A stretch of 64,000 nt of DNA from the NCBI RefSeq assembly GCF_901411515.1, contig NZ_CABDUX010000001.1, positions 682,001 to 746,000 of the forward strand, read 5' to 3'. This DNA is from Raoultibacter phocaeensis (GTDB lineage Bacteria > Actinomycetota > Coriobacteriia > Coriobacteriales > Eggerthellaceae). Below are positions 8,571-16,597 of this stretch, piece after piece; position 1 is the stretch's first letter, and each line of letters starts with the position of its first letter. Under the pieces are notes generated by a model. That model saw nothing but the letters and a program-made list of their open reading frames with translations. It ran no database searches and was not told where the DNA came from. The translations under genes were made by a program, and so were the position numbers.

Positions 8571-9749
8571 ATGAATGCTTCAGTTTTAATTAAAGAAAAA
8601 AGAGAAGAACTTGGCCTTACCCAACGGCAATTTGCACAAATATTACGACTTGGGCGAAACGGAGAGCGAAGCGTCCGTCGCTGGGAAACGGGAGAATCGA
8701 CACCGGCAGATATCTACCTGTACGCCGTTCAGGATCTTGAACCCGAAGCCCCTTTCGCACAGGCGGACAATGGCGAATATGCGTTTGACTTCATCGATCT
8801 ATTCGCCGGAATAGGCGGTATGCATCTTGCATTCTCAGAAGCTGGCGGAAGATGCGTATATTCTTCCGAGTGGGATAAGTACTGCCAAATACAGTATCGG
8901 CATAATTTCGGTATAACACCTCACGGCGACATAACAAAAGTCCTCGAAACTGAAATACCGAATCACGATATTTTGGTCGCAGGATTTCCTTGCCAACCTT
9001 TCTCCATTGCAGGAGTATCCAAGAAAAAAAGCCTTGGAAAAGAAACGGGCTTCCTCGACAAGACCCAAGGTACCTTGTTCTTCGACGTCGCGCGCATCAT
9101 TGAAGCCAAAAGACCGAAATCATTTATGCTAGAAAACGTTAAGAATCTCAGAAGTCATGACAAAGGGACCACATGGTGCATCATCGAGCAGACGCTTCGG
9201 AACCTTGATTATGAACTGTTCGTTGATGTCATCGACGGAAAGGGACTCGTTCCCCAACACAGAGAAAGAATCCTCATCGTGGGCTTCGACAAAAGGCGCT
9301 ACGGGGACAGCATCGAGTTTACGTTTAATATTAGTCGCCCAAAAAAAGCACCTGTTCTCAAAGACATATTAGAAACCACCGATGTAGATCGGTACACACT
9401 CTCAGACAAATTGTGGTGTTACCTACAAAACTATGCGGAAAAGCACAGAGCGAAAGGTAACGGGTTTGGCTACGGAATGCCCAATCTTGAAGGAACTACG
9501 AGGACTTTGAGCGCACGATACTATAAGGACGGATCAGAAATCCTCATTCCCCAAGAAGGGAAGAACCCACGAAAACTTACTCCGAGAGAATGTGCACGAC
9601 TCCAGGGGTATCCTGATGAATACAGAATCGTCGTTTCGGATACGCAAGCCTACAAGCAGTTTGGAAACTCGGTAGTCGTTCCCCTTATTGCCCAAGTGGC
9701 AAAGCTTATCAGCGCCAAGCTCAAGGAGTTGGAGAACACCGGTGAATAA
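8571..9749 (+). CDS. HTH-fused C5-cytosine DNA methyltransferase (EcoRII/Dcm type)
   Basis: A 392-residue protein. Residues 1-55 form an XRE-like helix-turn-helix (LTQRQFAQILRLGRNGERSVRRWE). The rest is a complete m5C methyltransferase: motif I DLFAGIGGMH (77-86), motif IV GFPCQPFS with catalytic C141, motif VI ENV (188-190), motif VIII QHRER (229-233), and the RECARLQGYP and QFGNSVVVP motifs IX-X. In M.EcoRII and M.SsoII relatives the N-terminal HTH represses the gene's own promoter, so autoregulation is likely. It overlaps the endonuclease start by 8 bases. The local sequence is AT-richer than its neighbours, consistent with transfer. An upstream TAAAAT at 8529-8534 is a possible -10. Confidence 0.95.
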   Translation: MNASVLIKEKREELGLTQRQFAQILRLGRNGERSVRRWETGESTPADIYLYAVQDLEPEAPFAQADNGEYAFDFIDLFAGIGGMHLAFSEAGGRCVYSSEWDKYCQIQYRHNFGITPHGDITKVLETEIPNHDILVAGFPCQPFSIAGVSKKKSLGKETGFLDKTQGTLFFDVARIIEAKRPKSFMLENVKNLRSHDKGTTWCIIEQTLRNLDYELFVDVIDGKGLVPQHRERILIVGFDKRRYGDSIEFTFNISRPKKAPVLKDILETTDVDRYTLSDKLWCYLQNYAEKHRAKGNGFGYGMPNLEGTTRTLSARYYKDGSEILIPQEGKNPRKLTPRECARLQGYPDEYRIVVSDTQAYKQFGNSVVVPLIAQVAKLISAKLKELENTGE

Positions 9750-10908
9750 CGATCTTCTCGCTCTGGCAATCGATAGGACGGTGCTATCGAGCATCGTATT
9801 TGCAAAATTCTTGTCTCCCAACGATACAGGGCTCACTGGCGGTCATCAGTGCGGCATCTATATCCCAAAATCAAGTGTGCCGTTGATCTTCGACGAGCTT
9901 TTCGAAAAGGGAACGAATCGGGATCGCAAAGCGGAGATCTTATGGAATGAAGAATCCAGCACTAAAAGCCGTTTCATCTACTATGGGCAGGGAACCCGAA
10001 ACGAATATCGAATAACGAAATTCGGTCGTGGCTTCACGCTACTAAAGCCCGATCACACAGGCGACCTTCTCGTCATTTGTAAGGAAAACGACGAGAAGTA
10101 CTACGCATATGTTCTATCGGATGACGACAGCATCCAAGGTTTTCTTGATGCTTTTTCGATTTCTCCTACTGAAGTTAATTGCTTGATAAAAAACGAGGCA
10201 GCAAAAGATGGCGAAGGCTCAAAAGATCCGTTTACCGTTTACATCAAGGCTTTTGGCACCGATTTTCCCGATACACAGACCATGGCTCGTTCAGCCCAAG
10301 AAATTGAAGCGATACTTCGGGGGGAAGACGTTTGCCTCACTGCTGATGAAACGATCATCAGATGGATCGATGCGGAATACAAGCTGTTCCGCCGAATCGA
10401 AGAGGTTCATTACGAATTTCTCTTGCTTGAGCCTACGGAAAGCCTTGAGGCCTTCGTCAAAATCGGCTTGGAAATAACTAATCGACGCAAGTCTCGTGCA
10501 GGAAAATCGCTTGAACATCATTTGAAAGCCATTTTTAACGATAGGTGCATCAAATTCAAAGAGCAAGCTGTCACGGAGCTGAACAAAAGACCGGATTTCA
10601 TTTTTCCTTCAGAGGAGGCATATCACGATCCTGAGTTCCCTGCCGAACGACTGACGTTTCTTGGAGCAAAAACCACCTGCAAGGATCGATGGAGACAGGT
10701 GATCAACGAAGCCGATAGGATCGAAGAGAAGTATTTGTTTACCCTTCAGCAAGGGGTGTCGCCCAATCAGCTCAAGGAAATGCACGAACATCATTTGACC
10801 TTGGTCGTTCCCGAACCGTATCACAAAGACTATCCTCGGACCGATTTCGTCGGCGTCATCACCTTCGAGGAATTCCTTTCCATCGTGCTCGAAAAACAAG
10901 GGTTTTGA
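9742..10908 (+). CDS. EcoRII-like type II restriction endonuclease
   Basis: A 388-residue protein, close to the 404 of EcoRII. The N-terminal domain contains GGHQCGIYIPK and resembles the EcoRII effector-binding domain; the C-terminal domain has a PD-(D/E)XK-type core with RPDFIFPS (D285) and LGAKTTCKDRWRQV (K310, K314). The expected target is CCWGG, and enzymes of this type (IIE) need two sites. The start is a GTG at 9742 behind GGAGTTGGAG, overlapping the methyltransferase stop, so the pair is translationally coupled. An upstream ATG at 9688 lies inside the methyltransferase and lacks a binding site. Target specificity is inferred from family similarity only. Confidence 0.92.
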   Translation: MNNDLLALAIDRTVLSSIVFAKFLSPNDTGLTGGHQCGIYIPKSSVPLIFDELFEKGTNRDRKAEILWNEESSTKSRFIYYGQGTRNEYRITKFGRGFTLLKPDHTGDLLVICKENDEKYYAYVLSDDDSIQGFLDAFSISPTEVNCLIKNEAAKDGEGSKDPFTVYIKAFGTDFPDTQTMARSAQEIEAILRGEDVCLTADETIIRWIDAEYKLFRRIEEVHYEFLLLEPTESLEAFVKIGLEITNRRKSRAGKSLEHHLKAIFNDRCIKFKEQAVTELNKRPDFIFPSEEAYHDPEFPAERLTFLGAKTTCKDRWRQVINEADRIEEKYLFTLQQGVSPNQLKEMHEHHLTLVVPEPYHKDYPRTDFVGVITFEEFLSIVLEKQGF

Positions 10909-10915
10909 TCTTCGC

Positions 10916-11254
10916 TTAGTACTCCTCGTCCTCCGCAATGCCTTCTCCTTCGATATCGAGGATATCTTCGAACGCCATGCGCTTTTTCACCACGGTGAGC
11001 GTGCGGAAAACGGTATCGATGTCCGTCACGATCCCTCGCGTAGTCAAGTAAGCGTCCTTGTCGTAGTGCGTGACGGCAACCATAGAGCCTTTACGCACCT
11101 GTGCGAGCTTACGCGACAACCGCAGCGCATGCTCTTCGGTTTGCTCGCGCCGCGGTTCAGGCGTGCGTTCACGTTGGCGTACAAGATCGTAGTAGCCCTT
11201 CAATGCGGCGAACGGTATGAATTGCTGGGCGCGGTCGGCGCGGTCGTCACGCAT
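10916..11254 (-). CDS. YolD-like protein
   Basis: A 112-residue basic protein starting MRDDRADRAQQFIPFAALKGYYDLVRQ, the conserved opening of the YolD-like family, which accompanies Y-family DNA polymerases in Gram-positive bacteria. The C-terminal part reads GIVTDIDTVFRTLTV and IEFEDI-like strands. The start codon overlaps the last 8 bases of the polymerase gene, so it is translated from the same transcript. The function is not established; a role in translesion synthesis is inferred from the constant pairing. Confidence 0.85.
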   Translation of the reverse strand: MRDDRADRAQQFIPFAALKGYYDLVRQRERTPEPRREQTEEHALRLSRKLAQVRKGSMVAVTHYDKDAYLTTRGIVTDIDTVFRTLTVVKKRMAFEDILDIEGEGIAEDEEY

Positions 11255-12575
11255 GATGACCTCCCACCTGCTCGTTGCGCTCGCGCGCAGTTGCTTTCTC
11301 GGTAAGGCTCGTACCCCGCACAAGCGCGTTCTTGCCGAAACGGTCTTTGACGGCGAGAACCGTGTTCTGCAAGCTTCGCTCCTGCGCCTCGGCTTCGATG
11401 TCGGTGAACAGATCGACCGTAGCGAAATCTTCGGACAGAATCGACCCGAATCCCACATGGATACGACGAATGGGCTTCGCACGATCGGTCGTATCGGCAA
11501 ACAGCTCTTCAAAACGAGGAAGAAGCCGTTTCAGGGAATTCGTTCGCTCATGGAGTTTGCGCGTACCGCCTGTCCGCGAACCAGCGCCCCATCCTGTTCG
11601 TTTGCCATGCTCGCCCTGGAAGGCCTGTTCTTCTCCGCGATCCTCCGATGCGGTCTCGCGTGCGTAACCGACCGAAAGCGAGATCGATTCGGCAACAAGA
11701 CTCTTTTCTACCAGTTCGAGCACAAGCTGATCAACCATCTCTTTCAGCACCACGAGCGCTTCATCGTAGGTGTAGTCGCCAGGTAGAACCTGCCCGTTCG
11801 ACATCGATCGCCCCTGCGGCTCGTAGGCCTTGATCTGGGCGATGGTGCACGGCTCGATGCCGTGAGCGTGATCGATCAGATACTCGGCGTTTACGCCGAA
11901 CTCCGAGTACAGAACGCTTTCGTCGAGCCGACATACGCCGCGTAGATCGTGCACCCCGAACTTTGCGAGGCGCTTCGCGGTGCCAGGGCCTATATTCCAG
12001 ATATCCGTAATCGGCTGATGATCCCAAATGAGCCGCTCGAATTCAGCCTGATCGAGATACCCGATGTTGTCGCTTGCGTGCTTTGCCGTGATGTCGAGCG
12101 CGACCTTCGCCAGAAACAGGTTCGTTCCCACCCCTGCCGTCGCGCAAATGCCCGTTTCGGTGAAGACTGCGTTCATGAGCATGCCAGCGAACTCCCGCGC
12201 CGTCACGTCATATAGCGAGAGGTACGGGGTCGCATCGATGAAGCATTCGTCGATCGAATACACGTGTATGTCTTCGGCGCTGACGTAGCGCAGATAGATG
12301 CCGTAAATGTCGGCCGAGACCTCCATGTAGTGGCGCATGCGCGGCTTGGCCGTGATGTAGCGCACGCCTTCGGGGATTTCGAACAACCTGCAGCGGTTGC
12401 GAATTCCGAGGTCTTTCATGGCAGGAGTGATAGCGAGGCAGATGGTGGTTTGCGTGCGTTCAGGATCGGCTACGACGAGGTTGGTGGCAAAAGGATCGAG
12501 TCCGCGCGCAACGCACTCTACCGAAGCGTAAAACGTCTTCAGGTCGATGCATACATAGGTGCGGTCCTCGCTCAT
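11247..12575 (-). CDS. Y-family DNA polymerase (DinB/UmuC type)
   Basis: A 442-residue translesion polymerase. The palm motif DLKTFYASVE (11-20) supplies the first metal-binding aspartate, and YSIDECFIDAT (SIDE at 107-110) supplies the catalytic D109/E110 pair. The helix-hairpin-helix thumb (IWNIGPGTAKRLAKFGV) and a little-finger domain follow. An inserted charged stretch near residues 320-350 (GEEQAFQGEHGKRTG region) links palm and C-terminal parts. It is followed by yolD, which points to the UvrX/YqjW group rather than housekeeping DinB. It probably acts in error-prone bypass. No obvious SOS box was found just upstream. Confidence 0.93.
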   Translation of the reverse strand: MSEDRTYVCIDLKTFYASVECVARGLDPFATNLVVADPERTQTTICLAITPAMKDLGIRNRCRLFEIPEGVRYITAKPRMRHYMEVSADIYGIYLRYVSAEDIHVYSIDECFIDATPYLSLYDVTAREFAGMLMNAVFTETGICATAGVGTNLFLAKVALDITAKHASDNIGYLDQAEFERLIWDHQPITDIWNIGPGTAKRLAKFGVHDLRGVCRLDESVLYSEFGVNAEYLIDHAHGIEPCTIAQIKAYEPQGRSMSNGQVLPGDYTYDEALVVLKEMVDQLVLELVEKSLVAESISLSVGYARETASEDRGEEQAFQGEHGKRTGWGAGSRTGGTRKLHERTNSLKRLLPRFEELFADTTDRAKPIRRIHVGFGSILSEDFATVDLFTDIEAEAQERSLQNTVLAVKDRFGKNALVRGTSLTEKATARERNEQVGGHHA

Positions 12576-12768
12576 GGCTTCCTGTCATTCGATAGCGGCC
12601 TTAGCCTTCGAGCATAGCACAAAAAGGATCATATGTTCGCATAAGCGTTCAACGGACGTGAAACGGATGCGCCCGCTTCGCTGCACCGAAACTCACAGGA
12701 GCTTCGCAAAGCGTGCCCGCCGCGGCTGCGGGCTAAACGAATTTATCGAAGCGTTTCCGCATGAGCGT

Positions 12769-13455
12769 TTAGTTCCCGAAACGATACCCTGAGCGCCACG
12801 CGGTTTGCAGATACACCGGATGCGAGGGGTCCTCTTCGATTTTCTCCCGGATTTTGCGTATGAACACGGGCAAGCTCGATGTCTCGCCGACAAACTCCTC
12901 CCCCCACACCGCCTCGATGAGCTGTTCGCGGGTAAACACTTCGCCCGGATGGCTCGCGAGCAAGAACAGAATCTGGAATTCCTTGGGCGTGAAGTCAATG
13001 CGCTTCCCCTCGATGGTTACGCGAGATCGCTTGGTATCGAATTCAAGCCCCTCAAGCATCACGCAGTCGCCTTGCTGTTTGGGCATGATGCGCTCGTTGC
13101 GTTTGAGATGGGCATCGATGCGCAGCAGCAGTTCCTCCGGATCGAACGGTTTTACGAGATAATCATCGCCGCCGACGTTGAAACCCGCCCCTTTGTCGAC
13201 GATATCTCCCTTCGCCGTCAAGAACACGATCGGAATGATGGCACCTTCGCTTCGCAGCGCTTGGCATACTTGGAATCCGTCGAGCTTCGGCATCATGACG
13301 TCGAGGATGACGAGATCGGGCTGCTCTTGCCGATACACCTCGATCGCCTCGTCCCCATCGGCTGCATAGCAGAACTCGTATCCGCCCCCCACCACAATAC
13401 GGCGGATCAGATTCAGCATGCTCGGCTCGTCATCGGCTAAAAGGATCTTTGCCAC
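12769..13455 (-). CDS. OmpR/PhoB-family response regulator
   Basis: A 228-residue protein with receiver domain (acidic pocket D8/D9, phospho-acceptor D52 in LDVMMPKLDG, T in LTAKG, K in VKPF) and a C-terminal winged helix (FTPKEFQILFLLASHPGEVFTREQLIEAVWG). It starts three bases after the stop of the haem-motif kinase, its obvious partner. The same kinase/regulator pairing recurs at 61763-64000, including the phrase FLTAKGD(I/L)VDKG. It likely controls the preceding molybdoenzyme operon (inference). Confidence 0.94.
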   Translation of the reverse strand: MAKILLADDEPSMLNLIRRIVVGGGYEFCYAADGDEAIEVYRQEQPDLVILDVMMPKLDGFQVCQALRSEGAIIPIVFLTAKGDIVDKGAGFNVGGDDYLVKPFDPEELLLRIDAHLKRNERIMPKQQGDCVMLEGLEFDTKRSRVTIEGKRIDFTPKEFQILFLLASHPGEVFTREQLIEAVWGEEFVGETSSLPVFIRKIREKIEEDPSHPVYLQTAWRSGYRFGN

Positions 13456-13458
13456 GCG

Positions 13459-15117
13459 CTACTCCTTTTCGTTGCCCGTCGGGATGAACACGGTGAACGT
13501 GCTCCCTTTTTTGTACACGCTGTGCACCTCGATGCTCCCGTGGTGCATCTCTACGAGCTCCTTGACAACTGCCAGTCCAAGCCCGCTGCCGCCGTAGCGG
13601 CGATACGACGATTTGTCGCTTTGCGTAAACCGTTCGAAAATATCCGAAAGGTGCTCTTCCTTGATGCCGACGCCATCGTCGGATACCTCGATGGAAAGCT
13701 GCTCACGCACCCGATCGTACTTCACTTCGATGCGAACATGGCCACCCTTGCGTGTGAACTTGATGGCGTTCGAAACAAGGTTCTCCACGATTCGCCTGAT
13801 CTTTTCCCAGTCGGCATTGATGATCGGAACGTCGGGGCGCACGACGGCGGTCAGCTCGATCGAACGCTGTTCGGCAAGGAATCCGAGGCTCCGCTCCACA
13901 AGGCCGATCAGATCCATCATGTCGAACGGTTCGACGATCAGCTCCGTTCGGCCCGCCTCGACCCGTGCCATCTCAAGTATGTTATTCACCATCTGCAACA
14001 GTAGCTGGCCGTTCTCCTTGACCTCTCTCACCGCTGCCGCTTCGTCGTCACTGCGTGCGGCATTCGCGCTCTGCCATATCTCCGTGAATGCGATGATCGA
14101 AGTGAGCGGGGTGCGCAGCTCGTGGCTCATGATCGCAAGGAAGTCGGACTGGTACTGGTTTTCCGCTTGCAGCTCTTCGTTGACTTTCGCAAGCTGGCTT
14201 CGTTGCTCTTCGAGCATTTCGTTGGCAGATTCGAGCTGAGCGGTACGTACTTCGACCTGCCGCTCGAGGTTGCTGTACAGATCGCGCAGTTCGGCAGCCA
14301 TGAAATCGAATTTCATCGCAAGGTCTTTGATCTCGCCGTTCGCCTGAATGCTTTCGAGGTTTACCTCGAAGTTGCCGCCTTCGATCTGTTCGACGGCATC
14401 CTCGACCTGCGTGAGCGGATGCGTGATCATGCGGGTGATGAGGAAATACACGGCAAGGATCACCATGATTATAATGAATGAGAAATACCCGATCTGGCGG
14501 GTAACGTTATCCTGGATTCCCGACATGTAGATATCGATCGGCATGATGATGCTCGTGACGCCGATAAGATCGCCGACATCCATACCCTCCTTAGGATAGC
14601 CCGTCACATCGAGCTCGCCCGCAGGGTCACCATGGCAATCGAGACACGATTCTTCGAGGTAGATTGGAGAAACGTAGCGAAACACCTCTTGGCCTTCGAA
14701 CGTTTCGATGCCGTACTTCTCGCTCGCTGTGCCGTCCTTGAACATACGGATGGCATCGGCTTCGTACTCGTCGGACATCGAGGCTTTCTTGCGCGGGTCC
14801 TGATTGGTGTAACGGATGACGTAGTTCGTATCGCGCTCGAGAATCTTGGCGATGCTCTTGCCTGCAATGGCGCAGTACAGCCCTTTGAAATTGTAGGTCC
14901 CGTCGGAATCGGTGTCGATGCGCGCCTGATTCATGTCCATGAACTCCCAGACAGCATCCATCTCGCTACCAAGGATGCGCGCCTTTTCGAGCATCTCGGC
15001 CTCAGCCTGTTCGCGTTGGGTCATATCGCTCCAGGCAACGTTGAGGGCAACGGACACCACCAGAAGCACGATCAGCACGATCGTAGTCTTCCCGCGAAGC
15101 TTCATGTTCTTCATCAC
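13459..15117 (-). CDS. Haem-motif (DUF3365) sensor histidine kinase
   Basis: A 552-residue membrane kinase. Helix 1 is at about 11-29, then an extracytoplasmic DUF3365-like domain with CLDCH at 158-162, a c-type haem attachment motif in the same place as Tll0287-like proteins. Helix 2 is at about 208-227, followed by HAMP, a coiled coil (about 272-325), HisKA with H332 in SHELRTP, and an ATPase domain (NLVSNAIKF, DDGVGI, GSGLGLAVV). The start is GTG at 15117 or ATG at 15114. It follows the TorD gene of operon A and precedes its response regulator. It probably senses redox state or a ligand through haem (inference). Confidence 0.92.
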   Translation of the reverse strand: MMKNMKLRGKTTIVLIVLLVVSVALNVAWSDMTQREQAEAEMLEKARILGSEMDAVWEFMDMNQARIDTDSDGTYNFKGLYCAIAGKSIAKILERDTNYVIRYTNQDPRKKASMSDEYEADAIRMFKDGTASEKYGIETFEGQEVFRYVSPIYLEESCLDCHGDPAGELDVTGYPKEGMDVGDLIGVTSIIMPIDIYMSGIQDNVTRQIGYFSFIIIMVILAVYFLITRMITHPLTQVEDAVEQIEGGNFEVNLESIQANGEIKDLAMKFDFMAAELRDLYSNLERQVEVRTAQLESANEMLEEQRSQLAKVNEELQAENQYQSDFLAIMSHELRTPLTSIIAFTEIWQSANAARSDDEAAAVREVKENGQLLLQMVNNILEMARVEAGRTELIVEPFDMMDLIGLVERSLGFLAEQRSIELTAVVRPDVPIINADWEKIRRIVENLVSNAIKFTRKGGHVRIEVKYDRVREQLSIEVSDDGVGIKEEHLSDIFERFTQSDKSSYRRYGGSGLGLAVVKELVEMHHGSIEVHSVYKKGSTFTVFIPTGNEKE

Positions 15118-15185
15118 GAATCACCCGCTTTGCTCATGCGAACCCACCCGAAACGAACCACTGTTCGATCATCTAACCGAAACGA

Positions 15186-15878
15186 TTACCCGCAAGCCTC
15201 ATCATCGAGCAGTTCGCCGAGCACCTGGTCATCAACTGGGAGAAACGCCGCCATGAGCGAACCTGCGCAGGCGTACAGCGATCCCGGTGCGTCTTCGGCA
15301 ACATCCGCAGCATAGGCGCTCACCCATGCAAGCAGATGCTCGCGGACAAACGAGCGCTGGACGGCAAGCAGCCTTTGGCATTCTTCCCGATCTTTCGCCT
15401 CGAGCGCCGTACAGCTCTTTTCGGAAAGCTTCGCCATGAAGTCGAGTTCGATGGCGATGTGGTCGTCGGACACGCGCGGATACTGGCTCGGCAGCATATT
15501 CTCGCTGCGATACGCCTCGCGAACTTTCAGCGTGGCCTCTTGGAACAGCACCCGTTCTTTCGTTAGGTACACGCACTCCCACGGGGGTGCCTTCAGCTCG
15601 TGAGGCCCTACGAGCACATGGGCAAAGTCGCGCTTCGCCCTCTCAAGGAATCCGGCCTTATCGCGCTCGAACCGATTCTTCAGCTCACCGAGATCGCATA
15701 TCGCGCTTTCGAGCGCTCCCGATTCGGCACCCCTGAAACAGTCGAGGGCATCATCGGTTACATCCGAGAACAGCGTCTCGAGCAACGCTTCGGTCGGTTC
15801 GTCGCCGAACACGGTCTGAAACGCACGGTAGAGATACATCCGCGCAACAAACACCACGTCCCATACGGTAGCTTCCAT
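15186..15878 (-). CDS. TorD/DmsD-family molybdoenzyme chaperone
   Basis: A 230-residue, largely helical protein with the family landmarks: an N-terminal LYRAF helix, the loop APPWECVYLTKERVLFQ (compare PPxxSVYLD in DmsD/TorD) and HIAIELDFMAKL (D/HLxxELxFM). Such chaperones bind the Tat signal of the catalytic subunit and hold it until the molybdenum cofactor is inserted. The start at 15878 has GGGAGTGAG upstream; the longer frame is unsupported. It directly follows the ferredoxin subunit gene, so its client is the enzyme at 16598-19228. Confidence 0.88.
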   Translation of the reverse strand: MEATVWDVVFVARMYLYRAFQTVFGDEPTEALLETLFSDVTDDALDCFRGAESGALESAICDLGELKNRFERDKAGFLERAKRDFAHVLVGPHELKAPPWECVYLTKERVLFQEATLKVREAYRSENMLPSQYPRVSDDHIAIELDFMAKLSEKSCTALEAKDREECQRLLAVQRSFVREHLLAWVSAYAADVAEDAPGSLYACAGSLMAAFLPVDDQVLGELLDDEACG

Positions 15879-16018
15879 CGTCTCACTCCCATCGATTACC
15901 TGCATCCCGAAGATGCTCGTTTGCAGGATCGTCTTCGGTCCCCTCATGCAGCAAAGCCCCCTGACCCCGTGGCTATGATACAACACGGGCGGATCAGGGG
16001 GCTGCTTGATTTTACGGT

Positions 16019-16579
16019 TTACTGCACCGCGATATCGCGCGGACTTATGAGCAGGCTCGGTGTGGTCTGCGAAGAATCGGGAAGCCCGTTGACGTCGGAT
16101 ACGAGATCGTTGCCGTATTTCGCTTTCAGCTCCTCTAGGTCGCCGAAGTCAAGCGCACGCATAGGACATGCCGCTACGCACGCCGGGCTCTCGCCTTTCG
16201 CGCGAAGCGCATAGCACGAATCGCACTTGCTCACGATGCCCTCGTCTTCCATATACACCGGCTCGCTGTACGGGCATGCGCTCACGCACGTTTCGCAACC
16301 GATGCACATGTCGTCGTCGTGAAGCACGACGCCCGTTTCCTCATCTTTGTACATCGCCCCCGACGGACAATTTGCCACGCAAGCCGGCATCGCACAATGA
16401 TTGCATGAAACCGAAACGCTATAGTAGCGGACCGAGGGGTATTGGCCCACTTCGACCGTGTCGACAGTGCGAAAGATCTCGCCGGTCTTGTACAGGGCGT
16501 TTTTATCCCTGCATGCGATCTGACACGTCTTGCAGCCGATGCAGGCGGTCTGATCGAAATAAAATCCCATCTGTGCCAT
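16019..16579 (-). CDS. Four-cluster ferredoxin subunit, DmsB-like (operon A)
   Basis: A 186-residue protein with four Cys-rich motifs that match four [4Fe-4S] clusters: CIGCKTCQIAC near 13-23, CNHCxxPACVANCP, CIGCETCVSACP and CDSCxxxxxxxxxPACVAACP. It has no signal peptide, so it would leave the cytoplasm bound to the Tat-exported catalytic subunit. It passes electrons from the quinone pool or another donor to the molybdenum site. It lies 18 bases after the catalytic subunit gene. No DmsC/NrfD membrane subunit follows, which is unusual for classical DMSO reductase operons. Confidence 0.93.
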   Translation of the reverse strand: MAQMGFYFDQTACIGCKTCQIACRDKNALYKTGEIFRTVDTVEVGQYPSVRYYSVSVSCNHCAMPACVANCPSGAMYKDEETGVVLHDDDMCIGCETCVSACPYSEPVYMEDEGIVSKCDSCYALRAKGESPACVAACPMRALDFGDLEELKAKYGNDLVSDVNGLPDSSQTTPSLLISPRDIAVQ

Positions 16580-16597
16580 GGTTGTACTCCTCCCGGC

